A DNA stretch of 64,000 nt from Conus ventricosus (lineage: Eukaryota; Mollusca; Gastropoda; Neogastropoda; Conidae): assembly GCA_018398815.1 (NCBI GenBank), contig CM031604.1, positions 58,970,067 to 59,034,066 of the forward strand, in the 5' to 3' direction. Below are positions 35,109 to 47,842 of the stretch, in pieces. A program made the position numbers and the translations under genes. Each line of letters begins with the position of its first letter. The first letter of the stretch is position 1. Below the pieces are notes generated by a model. That model was not told the origin of the DNA. It saw nothing but the letters and a program-made list of their open reading frames with translations, and ran no database searches.

Positions 35109-35140
35109 TGTGTGTGTGTGTGTGGGGGTGTGTGTGCTTT
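34870..35140. repeat. compound (GTCT)n-(CT)n-(GTGC)n-(GT)n microsatellite
   Basis: GTCT units (34,873-34,920) are followed by CT (34,921-34,980), GTGC/GCAT units (34,985-35,020) and a long (GT)n. A (TGG/GGT)n tract lies nearby at about 35,225-35,276. Confidence 0.95.
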
Positions 35141-35279
35141 TCTCTGTTTCAGTTGTACTTTTCGGTTTTTACTCATTCATCGAATATATTCCTTTCACCT
35201 AGCAATAGTGGTAGCTGAAGCAGTGCTGGCGTTGGTGGTAGTGGTGGTGGAGGATGGTGGTGGTGATGGTGGTAGAAAG

Positions 35280-35715
35280 ATGAAATAGGTCGAAAAAGCG
35301 TTGTGTGTGTCTTGTTTTTTTTTTTTTTTCCTTTCTTTTGGCGGCGTAATGATTCTGTTTTTCTTCTTGTTCATCGCAAATACTTTCTTTTACCGAAATG
35401 CAAGGGTTCAGTGTAATATATTTTTTTCTTTAGCATAAGCATAGACTTTAATTTCTGAAATATCAAGTATGACTCTACTAAAAACAACTTGTATGCCTTC
35501 ATCCAATGATTATTTCAGCGGAACCTTTGGAACTATGTACTCTGTATGCACTGAACTACTCTTTGAATCAGTTTACCAGTTTCTCCCTCTGCAGTTTAAC
35601 AACACTATTATAAACTTTTTTTTCATTACGCGGCACATGGCAATCGACCTCTACTTATTACAAAAGAAGTTCAAGAACCTATTCGTTACTCAAATTTCAC
35701 GGTTTATTAGAAACA
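35280..35715. other. short non-repetitive island, nothing recognised
   Basis: AT-rich DNA with a 15-T run near 35,316. The open part of the 35,469-35,954 frame before the GA repeat shows no motif. Confidence 0.4.
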
Positions 35716-35719
35716 AAAC

Positions 35720-35892
35720 GGAAAAGAGAGAGAGAGGAGAGAGAAAAGAGGGGAGGGAGAGAGAGGGAAGAGAGAGAGAGGGGAGAGAGAGAGGAGAGAG
35801 AGTTTGTGTGTGCGTGGGGTTCTTTTTCCCTCTTCCCCCACTCTCTCTCTCTCTCTCTCTTTTTCTCTCTCTCTCTCTTTTTTTTTTTTTTT
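35720..35892. repeat. (GA)n and (CT)n arms
   Basis: A GA-rich arm (35,720-35,800) is followed by a CT-rich arm and a T run (35,841-35,892). The arms are complementary and could fold back. Confidence 0.85.
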
Positions 35893-36405
35893 GGGTTGTG
35901 TGGGGGTGTGTGTGTTTGTGTGTGTGTGATGTGTGTGTTTGTTTTGTTGTGTGATCGTTGGGGTTTTGTGTTTGTGGGTGTGTGTGTGTGGGGTTGTGTG
36001 TGTGTGTGTGTGGGTGTGGTGCGGCGGCCGCCATGCGTTTGTCTGTGGGGTTTTTGTGTTTTATTGTGGGCGCATGGGTTTTAAAATTATGCGGGTCAGT
36101 GTTTTATGTGAGTACGTGTGCGCGCGCGAAAGGGGTGCGCGTTTTTGCGTTTTGTGTGTGTGTTTTGGGGTGTGTGTGTGTGTGTGTGTGGTGCTTTGCT
36201 TTGCGGGCGTGCGTGCTTTGCGTGCGTGCGTGCCGTGCGTGCGTGCTTTCGTGCGTTTGCGTCCCGTGCGGGGTGTAGGTGGGTGGGGTGGGGGGAAGTT
36301 GGGGTGTGTGAGAGGAGGGCCCTTGCGTTAATGTTTTTGTGGGTGTGTTGTGTGCGCGGCGCGCGCGGGGCGGGGGGGGCGTGTTTTGTGTGTGTGTTTT
36401 GGGTT

Positions 36406-36444
<39 letters not shown>

Positions 36445-37600
36445 GGGTGTGTGGGTGTGTGTGGGGGGGCTTTCCATGTTGATTAAAACGTGCGCATTTT
36501 TGTGTGTGAAATTAAAGTGTGGTGTGTGTGTGTGTTTGTGTGGGTGGGGTGGGGTGGTGTGTGTGTGTGTGTGTTTTGTGTGTTTTGTGTTTTGGTGGGT
36601 GGGTGTGTGTTGGTGCGGGCCCCAGCGCGTGCGTCCCTGCGTGTTTTGTGCGCGCGGGGCCCGGGGTTTGTGTGTGGGTGTGTGTGTGTGTGTGGGTGTG
36701 GGGTTGTGTTTTGTGTGTGTGTGTGTGTGTTTTGTGTGGTGGTGGGGTGTGTGTGTGTGTGGGTTGTTTTGTGGGTGTTGTTTTACAAATCCCAAATACA
36801 AAGTAAAAAAAATACAACATTTTTTAACTCATTTTTTTAACCCCATAACACCCATAGGGAAAAAAACAATTTAGGCTAAGAAAACCCCAAAAAGCAGTAA
36901 AGGTATTGCCCGGTTTTCAGCGGGGTTATATTTGTACTCAATTTGTTTAAAAGGGCCCAAGCGATTTCCCATACATATGAAAAGGTGGCGTTGTTGCCTT
37001 GTGTGTTTTGGGGGCGTGGGGTGCTTTCCCGTGCGTGGTGCGTGCGTGCGTTCGTGCGCGGGGTTTGCGTGGGTAGGGGGTGGGTGGGAAATGTATGTTG
37101 GGTGTGTGAGGTGAGGGCCCCCCATGCGTTAATGTGTTGTGTGGGGTGTGGTTTTGGGCGCGCGCGCGCGCTTGTGTGTGTGTGTGTTGTGTGGGTGTGG
37201 GGTGTGTGTGGTGTTGGTGTGTGTGTGTGTGTGTGTTGTGTGTGGTGTGTGTGTGTGTGTTTGTGTGTGTTTGTGTGGGGTGGTGGGGGCATGCATGTCT
37301 GTTTGGGAACGTGCGCACGTTTTTTGTGTGCATGAAAGGGTGTTGTGTGTTGTTTTGTGATTGTGTGTGTGTGTGTGTTTGTGTTTTGGGTGTGGGTGTG
37401 TGGGGTTTTTTGTGTGTTGTGGTGTGTGTGTTTTGTTGTGTGTGTGTGTGCGGGTCGCGCGTGGGGCCCGCGTGCTTTCGTGCGCGCGCGGGCGCTTTTT
37501 GTGTGGGGTGTGTGTGGTGTGTGTGTGTGTGTTGTGTGGGTGTGTGGGGTGTGTGTGTGTTTTTGTGTGTGTGTGGGGGTGTGTGTGGTGTGTGGTTTAA
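35893..37600. repeat. GT-rich tract with an ~0.8 kb tandem duplication
   Basis: Two copies, about 36,230-36,975 and 37,035-37,780, share the same order. First comes a GTGCGTGC-rich segment, then GGGCCC...TGCGTTAATG (36,317; 37,116), a GC-alternating run, (GT)n, ACGTGCGCA (36,488; 37,310) and (GT)n. Then come a non-repeat block with ACTCATTTTTTTAA (36,827; 37,640) and TACTCAATTTGTTTAA (36,933; 37,748). The offset is about 800-815 bp. All long Cys/Val/Gly frames here are repeat translations. Confidence 0.75.
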
Positions 37601-38052
37601 AAAAGAAAATAAAAAATTTAGAAAAAAAAAACATATTTTACTCATTTTTTTAAGCCCATAACCCCCATACGAAAAAAACAAGTGGGGGGGCATAAGAATC
37701 CATAAAGCAGTAAAGGGTTTATTTGACGGTTTTAAGCGCGTTATATGTACTCAATTTGTTTAAGGGAAAAGACGGTTAATAAAATATCCCTTTCCCCTTT
37801 GTTTTTAAATTTTTTTATTTTTAAAACTTTTATCACATAAATTCAAAAATTTTAAAACATCTTTTTTTTCAGGGGATTAGAGCAGAGCAACTAAAACCTT
37901 TTAAGCTTGAAGTCTAAAATAAGGGCCCGGGGATATAGTTTTTCGAAAAAGTTTAAAGTACTTTGGACAAACAAAGAAAAAAAAATTGGTTTGGGTTTTT
38001 TATTCATATGTTCATCACACTGGTTACAATTGGGTTTTTTTAAAGTCAGGTA

Positions 38053-38053
<1 letters not shown>

Positions 38054-38086
<33 letters not shown>
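38054..38086. repeat. 33-C homopolymer
   Basis: An uninterrupted C run within homopolymer-inflated sequence. Its length is likely unreliable. Confidence 0.85.
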
Positions 38087-38088
<2 letters not shown>

Positions 38089-38099
38089 GCAAAGCAATT

Positions 38100-38890
38100 T
38101 TCGTTCAGAGGTTTTTTATGAATCCTAGAAAGCAGATTGCTCGACGATGTTCAGGGGAAATGCAACAAAAAGAATGTAGTTTGTGGGCATACCTCATTTT
38201 TAAAAATTTTCGGGTAAACCCGGGATTTTTGGGGGAGAAAAAAAAAAAAAAGGAACATGCCAAATTTTTGTCGAAAAGTTTTAAAAAGATTTTCATTTAT
38301 TTTTTTTTTTATGAAATAAGGGTGAAATTACTAAAAACTTTGCTTTTCCCCAAGCATGCCCAAGTCCTGTGAATTAAAATTAAAACCAAAAAAAAAAATT
38401 TTCCATTTTTTTCAACCATTTTTCAACCCTGTTTAAACAACACCCAGTTTTGCACTTTTTTGGATATATTAATGTCTTCCAAAATAAAGCAGGGGGTTTT
38501 TCCAGTATTTTCCCAAACCCGGAAAAGCTTTTCAATGTATAGAGGAAATCTACCGCTTTTCTCCCGACCCAAATTTGTATCTCTAACATCCTGCCCAAAA
38601 ACCCCCAAGACCATCTTGAATCCCCTTAAAAGTCCCAATTTCTCAATTACCCCAAATTTTTTAACGTCCCACCTCAGTTCCACATGAAAAGATAGGTGTC
38701 ATTTTTTTTGTCAAAGTTTTTAAAGGGGGAACATTTGGGGCCTGAAAGGGATTTGTAAGCCCTGAAGTACAATTTCTTTTTTTCCCTACTGAGGCACTGG
38801 TCTAAAGTGCTTTCTTGATACTTTTTCCCCCACATTTTGGGAGTCCAGTTCACATTTAGATCCAAATTGATACCAAGTACTACAGTCATT
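38100..38890 (-). pseudogene. LINE fragment (RT C-terminal part)
   Basis: Minus-strand frames 38,889-38,674 and 38,683-38,423 read LGINLDLNVNWTPK followed by KKLYFRAYKSLSGP, then GFKMVLGVFG, and NLGREKSGRFPLYIEKLFRV. These fit the region after the YxDD motif of a LINE RT (a YLGI-like strand, the thumb, then the GRFPLY segment frequent in invertebrate LINEs). Frames are broken by homopolymer indels. No catalytic motif is left. Confidence 0.45.
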
Positions 38891-38899
38891 TGTTTTCCC

Positions 38900-41800
38900 A
38901 GCGTAAAAAATCACGTTTACAGTTTCAAAAAAGGAAAAGTTTTAAAAACAAACCCCCAAAAAATTTCCCTTCTCAGGTAGGGGTTGGGTTTTTTAAAAAA
39001 GGGACAAGGGGAAAAGGTTTTTTCTTTTTTTTTTTTCGTTTGGCAGAAACACCCTAAAAAAAAACATTTAAAAATCGTTTCACCCCCTTTTTTCCAGTCG
39101 GAAAAAAATCTTTGCAAAATTTTGGGGACTTTATTTGCGTAACCAAGCATTTCATTTTGAATTTTGGCAAAAAAAAGGAAGGACTGGGAGGTGAAAACAA
39201 ATTTGTGAACCTTTATTCAAATTGAGGCCCATTCCTTTCTTTTTATAATCTTTGATAACTTTCAATGAAATTTTGTTTATCTTTAAAAATTCTTTTTTTT
39301 CTTTTAAAAAATCAGGGGACACAGGGGGAAAAAGTGGAAATCATAGCCCGTTTATTGGAAAAAACCAAGGACATTGGGGGGGGCCGATAATTTTAAAAGG
39401 GGTGTACTTCAGTACTTGCAGTTTTTTTTTCCTTTGTCATCGTTGCTTACTGAAAACTACATGTACCCTCGTAAAGAGTAAAATTTCTTTTTTACAACGT
39501 TTAAAAACTTTAATGGAAATTTCCCATCGGCCTTGTTTAATTATCCCCTTTTTTTGCCCTTAAAAAATTTCTGCAGTTTATTTTGTACAGCCCCCATTTC
39601 TTTTCTAAAACTATATTTTGTTTTTTGAAAAAAAGGAAAAATCCCCATTGACACTATCCCAAGTTTATTTCCCGTAATTTATAAAACAAGTGTTTTTCAT
39701 TCTATTTCACAGTTTTAAAATGTTCCTTTTTTTCACAACAACCGGGAGATTTTAAAATCTTTTGGGGAAAGTATTTTAAAAAATTCTATGTTTCTTGCCT
39801 TTGGGGAAAATACGAAACCCAAGGGGTTTCCCTGAAAAAAAACCCTTTTTAAATTTTAAGTAAATTGTTTTCGGGAGGTTTTTACCCCAAGGCAAGCTGA
39901 AAATTGATTTAAAATTTGTAAAAATCACGATCAAATTCGAAGAAACATTCCCGAAAATGCCCCGCTTTGTCAGAAAAAATTTGTTTTTTAATTTCTTTCC
40001 CGTACCCTTCCCAAAAACATGCTTATCGTCTATTATTTGCATGTTGTTGCAGAGCGTGATCAGGGATTTGTTGTATAAGGTAACCCTCTGTTGGGGGCCC
40101 CCAGATTACATTTTTGGTTTGATTTATCTTTAAAACAAACTTTACCGAGGGGGAATTTTTTTTTAAAAAAACGTTCATTTGGGTTTAAAATCTTAAAAGG
40201 GGAAAGGGGGCCCAAAATTAAAACGTATGTCGTATTTCTTCGAAAGACTTTTTAAATTTTAAGGGAGATATATGGGGTCATGTAGTGCACGAAATTTTTT
40301 GGGAAAAACATGTATTTTCCCAGTGTTTTCCATGTTTTAAAAATACTTTGGGAAAACCCAAAGGGAACCACATATCAAAAAACGGCCTTTGTTAAAAGAA
40401 ATTCCTGTTTAAAAAGGTTTCCTGCTGAACTGATAATTGTTTTTAATTTTTCCCCCCTTTAAAATGGTACAAAAAATTTCCAAATTTAAACACAAACCCC
40501 GGGTGGGTTTGTGAATATTATTTTTTTTTTTGGGAAATTTTAATAAGAAAACAAAAAAAAAGGGCCCATGCCTTTGATGGGCCGTCCGTTGAATACTTGT
40601 GAGAAAGGCTGAAAATGAACCCACCCATGTTAGGGCCCTCACCCAAAACCGTGAGGGGAAAAAAATATCCTTTCATGAGATTGCCCCCCCAGTTGTTTTC
40701 AGTGAGATGGAGTTTTCCCTTTGGGAAAACCCGAAAACCATTGCCCCAGCGTAGATTTTAAAAAAACACAGGCGCATGTTTTAAAACACAAAGTCCCCTT
40801 TGGGGGGTTACTATTCCTGATTGGTGGGCCACCCTAACGTCTTAAACAGGGCGTTTTCTACAAAAAAGGGAAATAAAGGGAAACCGGGTAAATCTGTGTC
40901 TGTTTCCCCTTGTCTTTGGATGGTATGTATTTGGAAAAGGGGGGAAGGGCCTGCTCAAAAGGTTGAAAAACTTTTTTTATACAGTTTCCTTAAAAAAGGG
41001 AAAGTTTTGGGGTCCTTTTTAAAATTTTTTTAGGTGAACGTGAATTCACAGTTTTTATTTTTTCGTTTACATATATATCAAAAAATTTCTTCTCTCCCAT
41101 CATTGCTCAGAGAGGTGCGTGTTTTGTTTTTAATCCATCAAATTTTCAGTTTTTTACGCACTAGAAAAATTTGATGGTGATCATCCTTTGAGTTATTTTC
41201 TGATATTTGGTTTGTTTTTCATTTGGGAAAGTTTTCGATATCGTTTTTTGGGGTGTGTGTATGATCCAATATCGGGGTGAGACGGGAGGGAACCCCCCCG
41301 GGACGGAAGTTTCTACACAGCACATGACAGCTCGCCCAATAGTCTAGAAAGTTATTTTTTTTGGTTTTGGGCCCTTCTGGGCCCGTGATGCCCCCGTGAC
41401 AGAAACGACAACCCAGGGCGATTTTTGAAACTTCGTCGGCAATGTCTTGGCGATCTAAAACTTCGTCATAAATTTTTCCCCTCGGGGAACGGGCCCCTGC
41501 CCATGATTTTTTTTGGAAACTCCTTTTTTTCATTGTTTGCTCGTCTCCGAAGTCCGTCGCTTTGTTCGGATTTTTTTTCCCAAAAAAAATAAACTCTGGA
41601 CGCGAAACCCCAAAAAACTTTTTAACTGTCGTATTTTTTGTTGAATATTAGTTTTACTAACGCTACTTTCAACATTGTTATCTCCCTATACCTTGGGTTC
41701 TCATACAGGAAAACCTTTTTCGGGGACCACCTCAAAAGAAACCCTGGCGACAAACAAGCAAGGGAACGAAAAGGGGTGAAGACAGAAACGAGGAGAAAAA

Positions 41801-42153
41801 TGCAAATATGATTTCAAAAATTTTTATAGAAATTGTTTTTTTACTACCCTTTAAATTAATTTTGAACAAAGTTCTTCAAAATCATGGAAACATTTTACTT
41901 ATTTGTTTCACACAGATTGTTTAGTTTCAAGTTATGTTAAAAATTTTAAAATTTAAAACAAAAGTTATACATTTCTACTCAGGTTTTTCCTGAGATAAAC
42001 TTGAATCTCTCGGGGCCCCCCAGCCCCATACTGTAGCCGTTATGCGGGGGGGTGGTGTTCATCATTGGGGGGGATGCCAGCGATTTAATTAGAGAGTTCT
42101 TTGACCCCTAAGGTACAAGACGTTGGGGTGTGTTGTGGGGTTGTGTGTGTGTG

Positions 42154-42190
<37 letters not shown>

Positions 42191-42213
42191 TGTGTGTGTG
42201 GTTTTGGGGTTTG

Positions 42214-42253
<40 letters not shown>

Positions 42254-42535
42254 TGGTGATGAAGTGTGTGTGAAGGGTGTGTGTGTTTGGGGTTGTGTGG
42301 GGGTGCGTGCTTTGGGGTGGCTTTGGGGGCTTTGCGTCGTGGGGCTGCGTGCGTGCGGGGGCGTGCGTTGGTGCTTATGGGTGTGTGTGTTTTGTGTGTG
42401 TGGGGGTGTGTGTGTGTTGTGTGTGTGTGTTTTGGGTGTGTGTGGTGTGTGTTTCATCAGTGGGGTTAATGCCAGCGGGGTTAAAATTTAGAGGCCCACG
42501 GAAATGTGTGTGCAAGGTTGGTGTGTGTGGGGTTT

Positions 42536-42569
<34 letters not shown>

Positions 42570-42684
42570 GGGGTTTTTGGTTTTGTGTGTGTGGGGTTGT
42601 GTCGTGTGTGTGTGTTGTGTGTGGGGAGAGGAGGAGGGGAGAAAGTGAGTGTTTTCGTGTGTGTGTATGTGTTTTGTCCCATTG

Positions 42685-42715
<31 letters not shown>

Positions 42716-43835
42716 GTGTGGGGTGTGTGTGTTGTGGGTGTGTGGGTGTGTGTGTGTGTGTTGGGGGGTTGTGTGATGGGGGTTGTGTTGTGTGGTTTGT
42801 GTGTGTGTGTTGTGTGTGTGTGTGTGTGTGGGGGGTGGGGTTTTGGTGGGGTGCTTTTGGGCGCGCGCGCGGGGGGTTTTGTGTGAGGGGGGGGAGTTGT
42901 TCGTTTTCCCTTGTTATGTTTTACGTGTGTGTGTGCGGCGCGTGTACGGTGAAACGTTTATTTTGTATTTGATGGTCTTTTTCTTGTTTTGATCCTAAGT
43001 AAATCTTCTGAACACACACCACACACACCCACACACCCCAACACACACCAAACACACACACACACACACACAAAACACCCCAAAACAAAAAAAAAAAAAG
43101 TGTGTGGTACTTCGCCGCCCCTATTCCCACACTTTATAAACAGGTGTGCTTGTGGTTTTTCCCACCCCCACACACGTGCGCATAGGGGACGCATCCAAAA
43201 AAGCGCACAAATGAAACACATTCACGCACTTGGTACCCGCCAACATACAAAGACAAAAACATACTTTTAATTCTTTTATCCGCAGTTTTAAAAACCATGC
43301 GAAATGTGGTCTCAAAACTTAGCGGATGGGGTTTGAAAGCATAAAAATTTAGGGGACTAGTCCGCACGCGGGAGGGACCCCTCCTTGATAAAAGCTGAAA
43401 CTGAAACCAGGTTGTTCTTGTGATGCCCGGGGCCCTATGTGCATTTCTCTCTCTGCATGTTTTTGGAATTTGGTATAATTTTCCTTTTTGTGATTTGCAG
43501 AACCCTTTTTTGTTTTCCCTTTCTCTCGTTCTCTCTTTGGTCAGTTTGGACTGGGTGACGAAGCCTGTCCACTATTACCTGGAGGGACAATTTAAAAAAA
43601 TTTTTAAATTTATGTCCGCTTTTGTTGTAAAACCCCTCGCAGGTGTAAATTTGTTTTTGGGGCATTGCGGGTTCCGCCCTGAGATCACGACAATGAGCCC
43701 GGGCCTTTGTCCGTTTTGGCTATGGAGCGAAAATCACGAGAGAATGGATCGGCTGCTGTCTCCAAAAGCTGTTTTAAAGTAAAATTTTTCTTAGCAGGTT
43801 TTTTCCCCCTTCGCCTCTGTCTGTTTTGAATGTCC
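38900..43835. repeat. segmental duplication copy 2 (lacks element A)
   Basis: Collinear with 12,050-13,384 plus 19,162-21,249. It contains no LTR element at the homologous position (about 40,237, reading ATTTCTTCGAAAGAC, against ATTTCTTGT[element]CTTGTAAGAC). It carries a GT-rich insertion at about 41,995-43,395. Compared with copy 1 it is full of lengthened A, T, C and G runs, for example TTTAAAACACAAA... tracts where copy 1 has ordinary sequence. Confidence 0.7.
41995..43395. repeat. GT-rich insertion in duplication copy 2
   Basis: About 1.4 kb made of (GT)n blocks (42,123-42,970), a CA block (43,010-43,080) and short non-repeat pieces. ACTCAGGTTTTTCCTGAG on the left (41,978) and CCAGGTTGTTCTTGTG on the right (43,407) both resemble the single ACTCAGGTGTTCCTGTG of copy 1 (20,818), as a duplicated target would. 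Confidence 0.55.
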
Positions 43836-46800
43836 CGTGTAAATGTGTAATCTGTGAGGGGAAAGGTGCTCTTCTTTAGTACACTGTGATTTTTTGTCAG
43901 TTTAGAGGACTCTCAACCAAAAACATTTTTGGGGAAGGGAATATTGTAAGTAACGCTTTTTTTTTTGTTTTGTTTTGCTTTTTTAATAAAAACCTCTTTT
44001 AATTTTTTTTTTCCCAATGTCGGATACCCAAAAAAATTTTTTTAACAGTTTTGCTGATTTGGGCGCCCCGTTACTAACTTTTGTGCATGAAACAACAAAA
44101 ACAACAAAAAACAACAACAAAAAAAAACCCCGGCATTTGTTCTATTTCGTCGCCTTTCCCCTCCCTGCTTCCCAATCCACACCAATTTACTTTTCAGAAA
44201 AATGACAAAAAGCTTTTCGCACTGTCGATTGTGTCTGTCTGTTTCTTTACTTTTGCACATTTTGCAACCCCCCGGAAAGGGAAAGAAATGTTCCCGAAAA
44301 AAGCACACAAAAATATTTAAGCCTGGTAAACATATTGATAAAAGGGCCCAAACAGAATCAAAAGATTTAAGTGTGCGTGATCCAAAGAAGGCACGGCCCC
44401 GGGAAAAGGGGGAAAAATTTGTTTATGGCTTCTTCAAGCCAACATTCCCCGCCAAAGAAGGTTGCAAAACCCCAGAAACCCGTAGGTTGTTAGGCTATGA
44501 TTTCATCAAGCAGCTCTAAAATTTTTGAAAATTTGGGGAAAAAAACAGGGCGCAATTCTTTGGGCATTACATACATTTAAAAAACAAAATTTTTGGCTAA
44601 TACGAAAACACAAGGGCAGGTGGATTGGGGATTTTTGGACAGTGTTTACATCATCGTTGCCTAGTCAGCACGTCCACACACCACAAAACACAACACCACA
44701 CACCCCACACACAAAACACACCACAAAACCCCAAACACACACACCACCCCACACCAAAACACCCCTGGCATGTTATACCCCCGTGACCCAAAAAAAAAGT
44801 CAAAGAATTTTTCAAACAAAAAACAGCAAAAAATGGGCCACAAAAGGGAAAAAAAGGGGAAAACCCAAACAGTACCCAAAGGGATTCTGTTGGGAAAATC
44901 AGTGTCAGAAAAAGGGACACAAAAGAAGTTACGGGCAAAAAAATTCCAGAAGGGGGAGACCTGTTTGTGATGAAAAAATTTCCCCCGACATCCTGTGCAG
45001 GAAAATTCGTGACAGTTTTATGTAATGCTTCAAACACTAACATGCGAAATAAAAGATCCCTAGTACGTGAAACATTCTTTTCATGAGTTTTGTTTTTATG
45101 GCCCTCCCCAAAAAAACGACAGAACTCCAAACAGGGAAAATTTGGAAAAACTGTTGTTTCCTTCTGAAACACTCTGGGCAGGGTGCACTGGAAAATCAGG
45201 ATTTAAATAATTGTATGAAGTCAGAAAAAGATTCCAGTGCCCGAATAGGAATAAATTCTTTTGGTTTTAAAGGGTTTTCCCCATCCGTTTCCCAGGTTTT
45301 GCAATGTAACTCCCAATTCCCCCTGCTGTGTTTTATCCCCCAGCCATTCCAAAATCCCGAATCAGTAAGAACAAAGGGTCATCCCTTTTTGTTTTTGTGG
45401 GATGGTATTAGGGTTTTCTCTTGTTTTTTTAAACAAAAAAATTTTTGTTTTTTGAACTATTTTTAAAAAAAATTTTCTAACAGCAATGAAAAATCTCATG
45501 TGAAAAACAGCAAAATTTGTTTATCTGGAAAAGTAGTTAAGTTCCTCTTTTTTTTTTTTTTTTTCAAAATATTGAATTTTTCTATAAACCCAAAAAAATA
45601 TGCATTACAACTGCTTTTCTTGGAAGCATCAAAATTACGAGACAGTAAGACCCCACCCCCTGTGGAAAAAATGGGCCCCAAAACCATAAAAAATTCCCCA
45701 CACAAAAAACCCTTCAACAACAAGTTCTTTTCTTAAAACTTTTCCCAAAAAAGACAAAAAATATATTTGATTGCCCGGGAAATAAGTTTCTTTCAAACCC
45801 AAAAAAAAAAATAAGGGAAAACCCAAAATTTCCTCGGGGGGCAAGACACGTCCTCGCAAACAAACAACAAAACCCTTGTGTCAAAAGCTCTGCACTAAGC
45901 TGAATTGATGGGCAACCCCGTAATGAAATATTTCGGGTAAGCCTAGGAAAGATATTTGATCAATGCAGTCATGTGAATTTTTCCCGGACGTAAGTTACAA
46001 AAAATGTCTGCTTGGCTTCAGAAATTTTTAAGAAACCCTACGACTGGGATTTAAAAAACGACAGTTTGCCTTTTTCTTTACACAAAAAAAAAAAATGTAA
46101 GCCTGTTTTACATATAAAAAAGTATTTCCCTTTTCAGTGACATACCCTCAAAATAAGGGGGCGCCAAAAAACAAAGAGCAAACCCAAATGGGGTTTTAAA
46201 GGGCGTTTAGGATGCTTTGGGTCCAGGCTCAGCACGTCATTTTCTCACAAGCTTTGTCAAAAAAGAAAATTACAATTTTTAAACCACTGCCCTCCCCGTG
46301 CAAAATTGCAAACAAAAAACAGAAAAAAATCATGAATGTGGAAATAAAGTTCACACCATAGAACTTTATGTCACAAATTTTGTTTTTCCCTTTTAACCGA
46401 TCCCGGAGCGAAATTTTGCATTTGCTTATTTTTCCCGTAAAAATAGGTCACCCCCGAATTTTGGCTTTCTTTCATCCTTCTCTGCCCTCTCTCTTTTTCC
46501 CCTTTTCCCCTTTAGACTATTTAAAGGTTTAAAGCCTGGTTGACTGGAACCCGAACACGGAAACCTGCTTTCCAAAAAAACGCGCGCGCGCTCGCCCGCA
46601 CAACCCCGTGTGCCGTTTCACGCACGCACACACAAAACCCCACAACACACACACCACACCACACACCCCCACACAACCCCAACACACACACACACACACA
46701 CACACCCCCGGCGCGCGCCGGGGCGCGAGCGCGCACCCCGCAGCACGCCAAAGCACCGCATTCGACTTCCCACCGGAGATTTGTTGGCCCTTTGGGGTTT

Positions 46801-47796
46801 CATGATCCTGGAATCTGTTTGGGCGTGTGCCTTTTCGAAAAAAAGGGGGTCAGAATTTGTCCCTTTAAAATTTTTTCTTCAAATGCTTCATTTTGCTTTA
46901 CACCCCATTTTAACGTTTTTGTTCTTCAAATCCAAATGGTTGTTTAATCCTTTTAATCCTTTGAAAAAAAACACAGAAAATTTTATTCCCAAAAATTACA
47001 AGAATGAAAAAAATTTAAACCAAAACTGTTTTTATCAACATTTATTGCTGTTTCCCGTATGTTGGGTTTTTTCTTCTTTTATTAATATAATTTTTGTGGG
47101 CGCTTTCCTGGCAAATTTTGGGATTGTCTTTCTCCCTTGCCCAAAAAATTTTTTTTAATAAAAGTACCTTTGGGAAAAATTTTCCCCACAGGTGTACAGG
47201 GGAAAAATATTTCTTATCATTTTCTCTTTTTAAGTCGGATAATGGGTTTTTTCCTTCTTTTTTTTGTCTATTTTTAAAAGGTTCGTCAAATCCCGGGAAT
47301 GAGTATTTTTACGCGCAAAATTTCCGTTTTGGAAAATATATATTTTGAACACTTCTGTGCATGCATTTTTACATATATTATTTTCTCTTTAATCACAACC
47401 CGCTACCCGGAACATACCCCCAACGACGCCCCTTTTGTAGCCCAGAATACCCGGTTTTTGATATTAAAAACGGTAATTTCGCTTCATAATGAGCCTCTAT
47501 GATTTTGACGGGCTTGTTTTTTTAAAGCGAAAAACCTTTTTTAAGAGGACCCCAAAAATTTTGGGGAAAAAAAAAAAACTGCAGAGAGAGAGAGGAGAGA
47601 AAAGAGGAAAAGAGAGAGGGAGAGAGATGGAGAGAGAGGAGAAGAGGGAGAGAGAGAGAGAGAGAAGGTTGTCAAGGCTTACATGTATTCAACAACAAAC
47701 CCCAAAACCCACACCCATACACGCGCGGGGAATGCTCGCAAGCCCGCAGCACCTAACCCCCCACCCACACACACACCCCACACACAACACACACCA

Positions 47797-47842
<46 letters not shown>

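Noticed and set aside
36876..37693. Two minus-strand frames of 248-252 residues, the longest in the window
   Set aside because: They are low-complexity His/Thr/Pro translations of the GT-rich tandem unit, with no domain.
44525..45470. Frames of 127-173 residues that might be a LINE ORF1 or host gene
   Set aside because: Composition follows the homopolymers, both strands are open over the same span, and I see no conserved motif.
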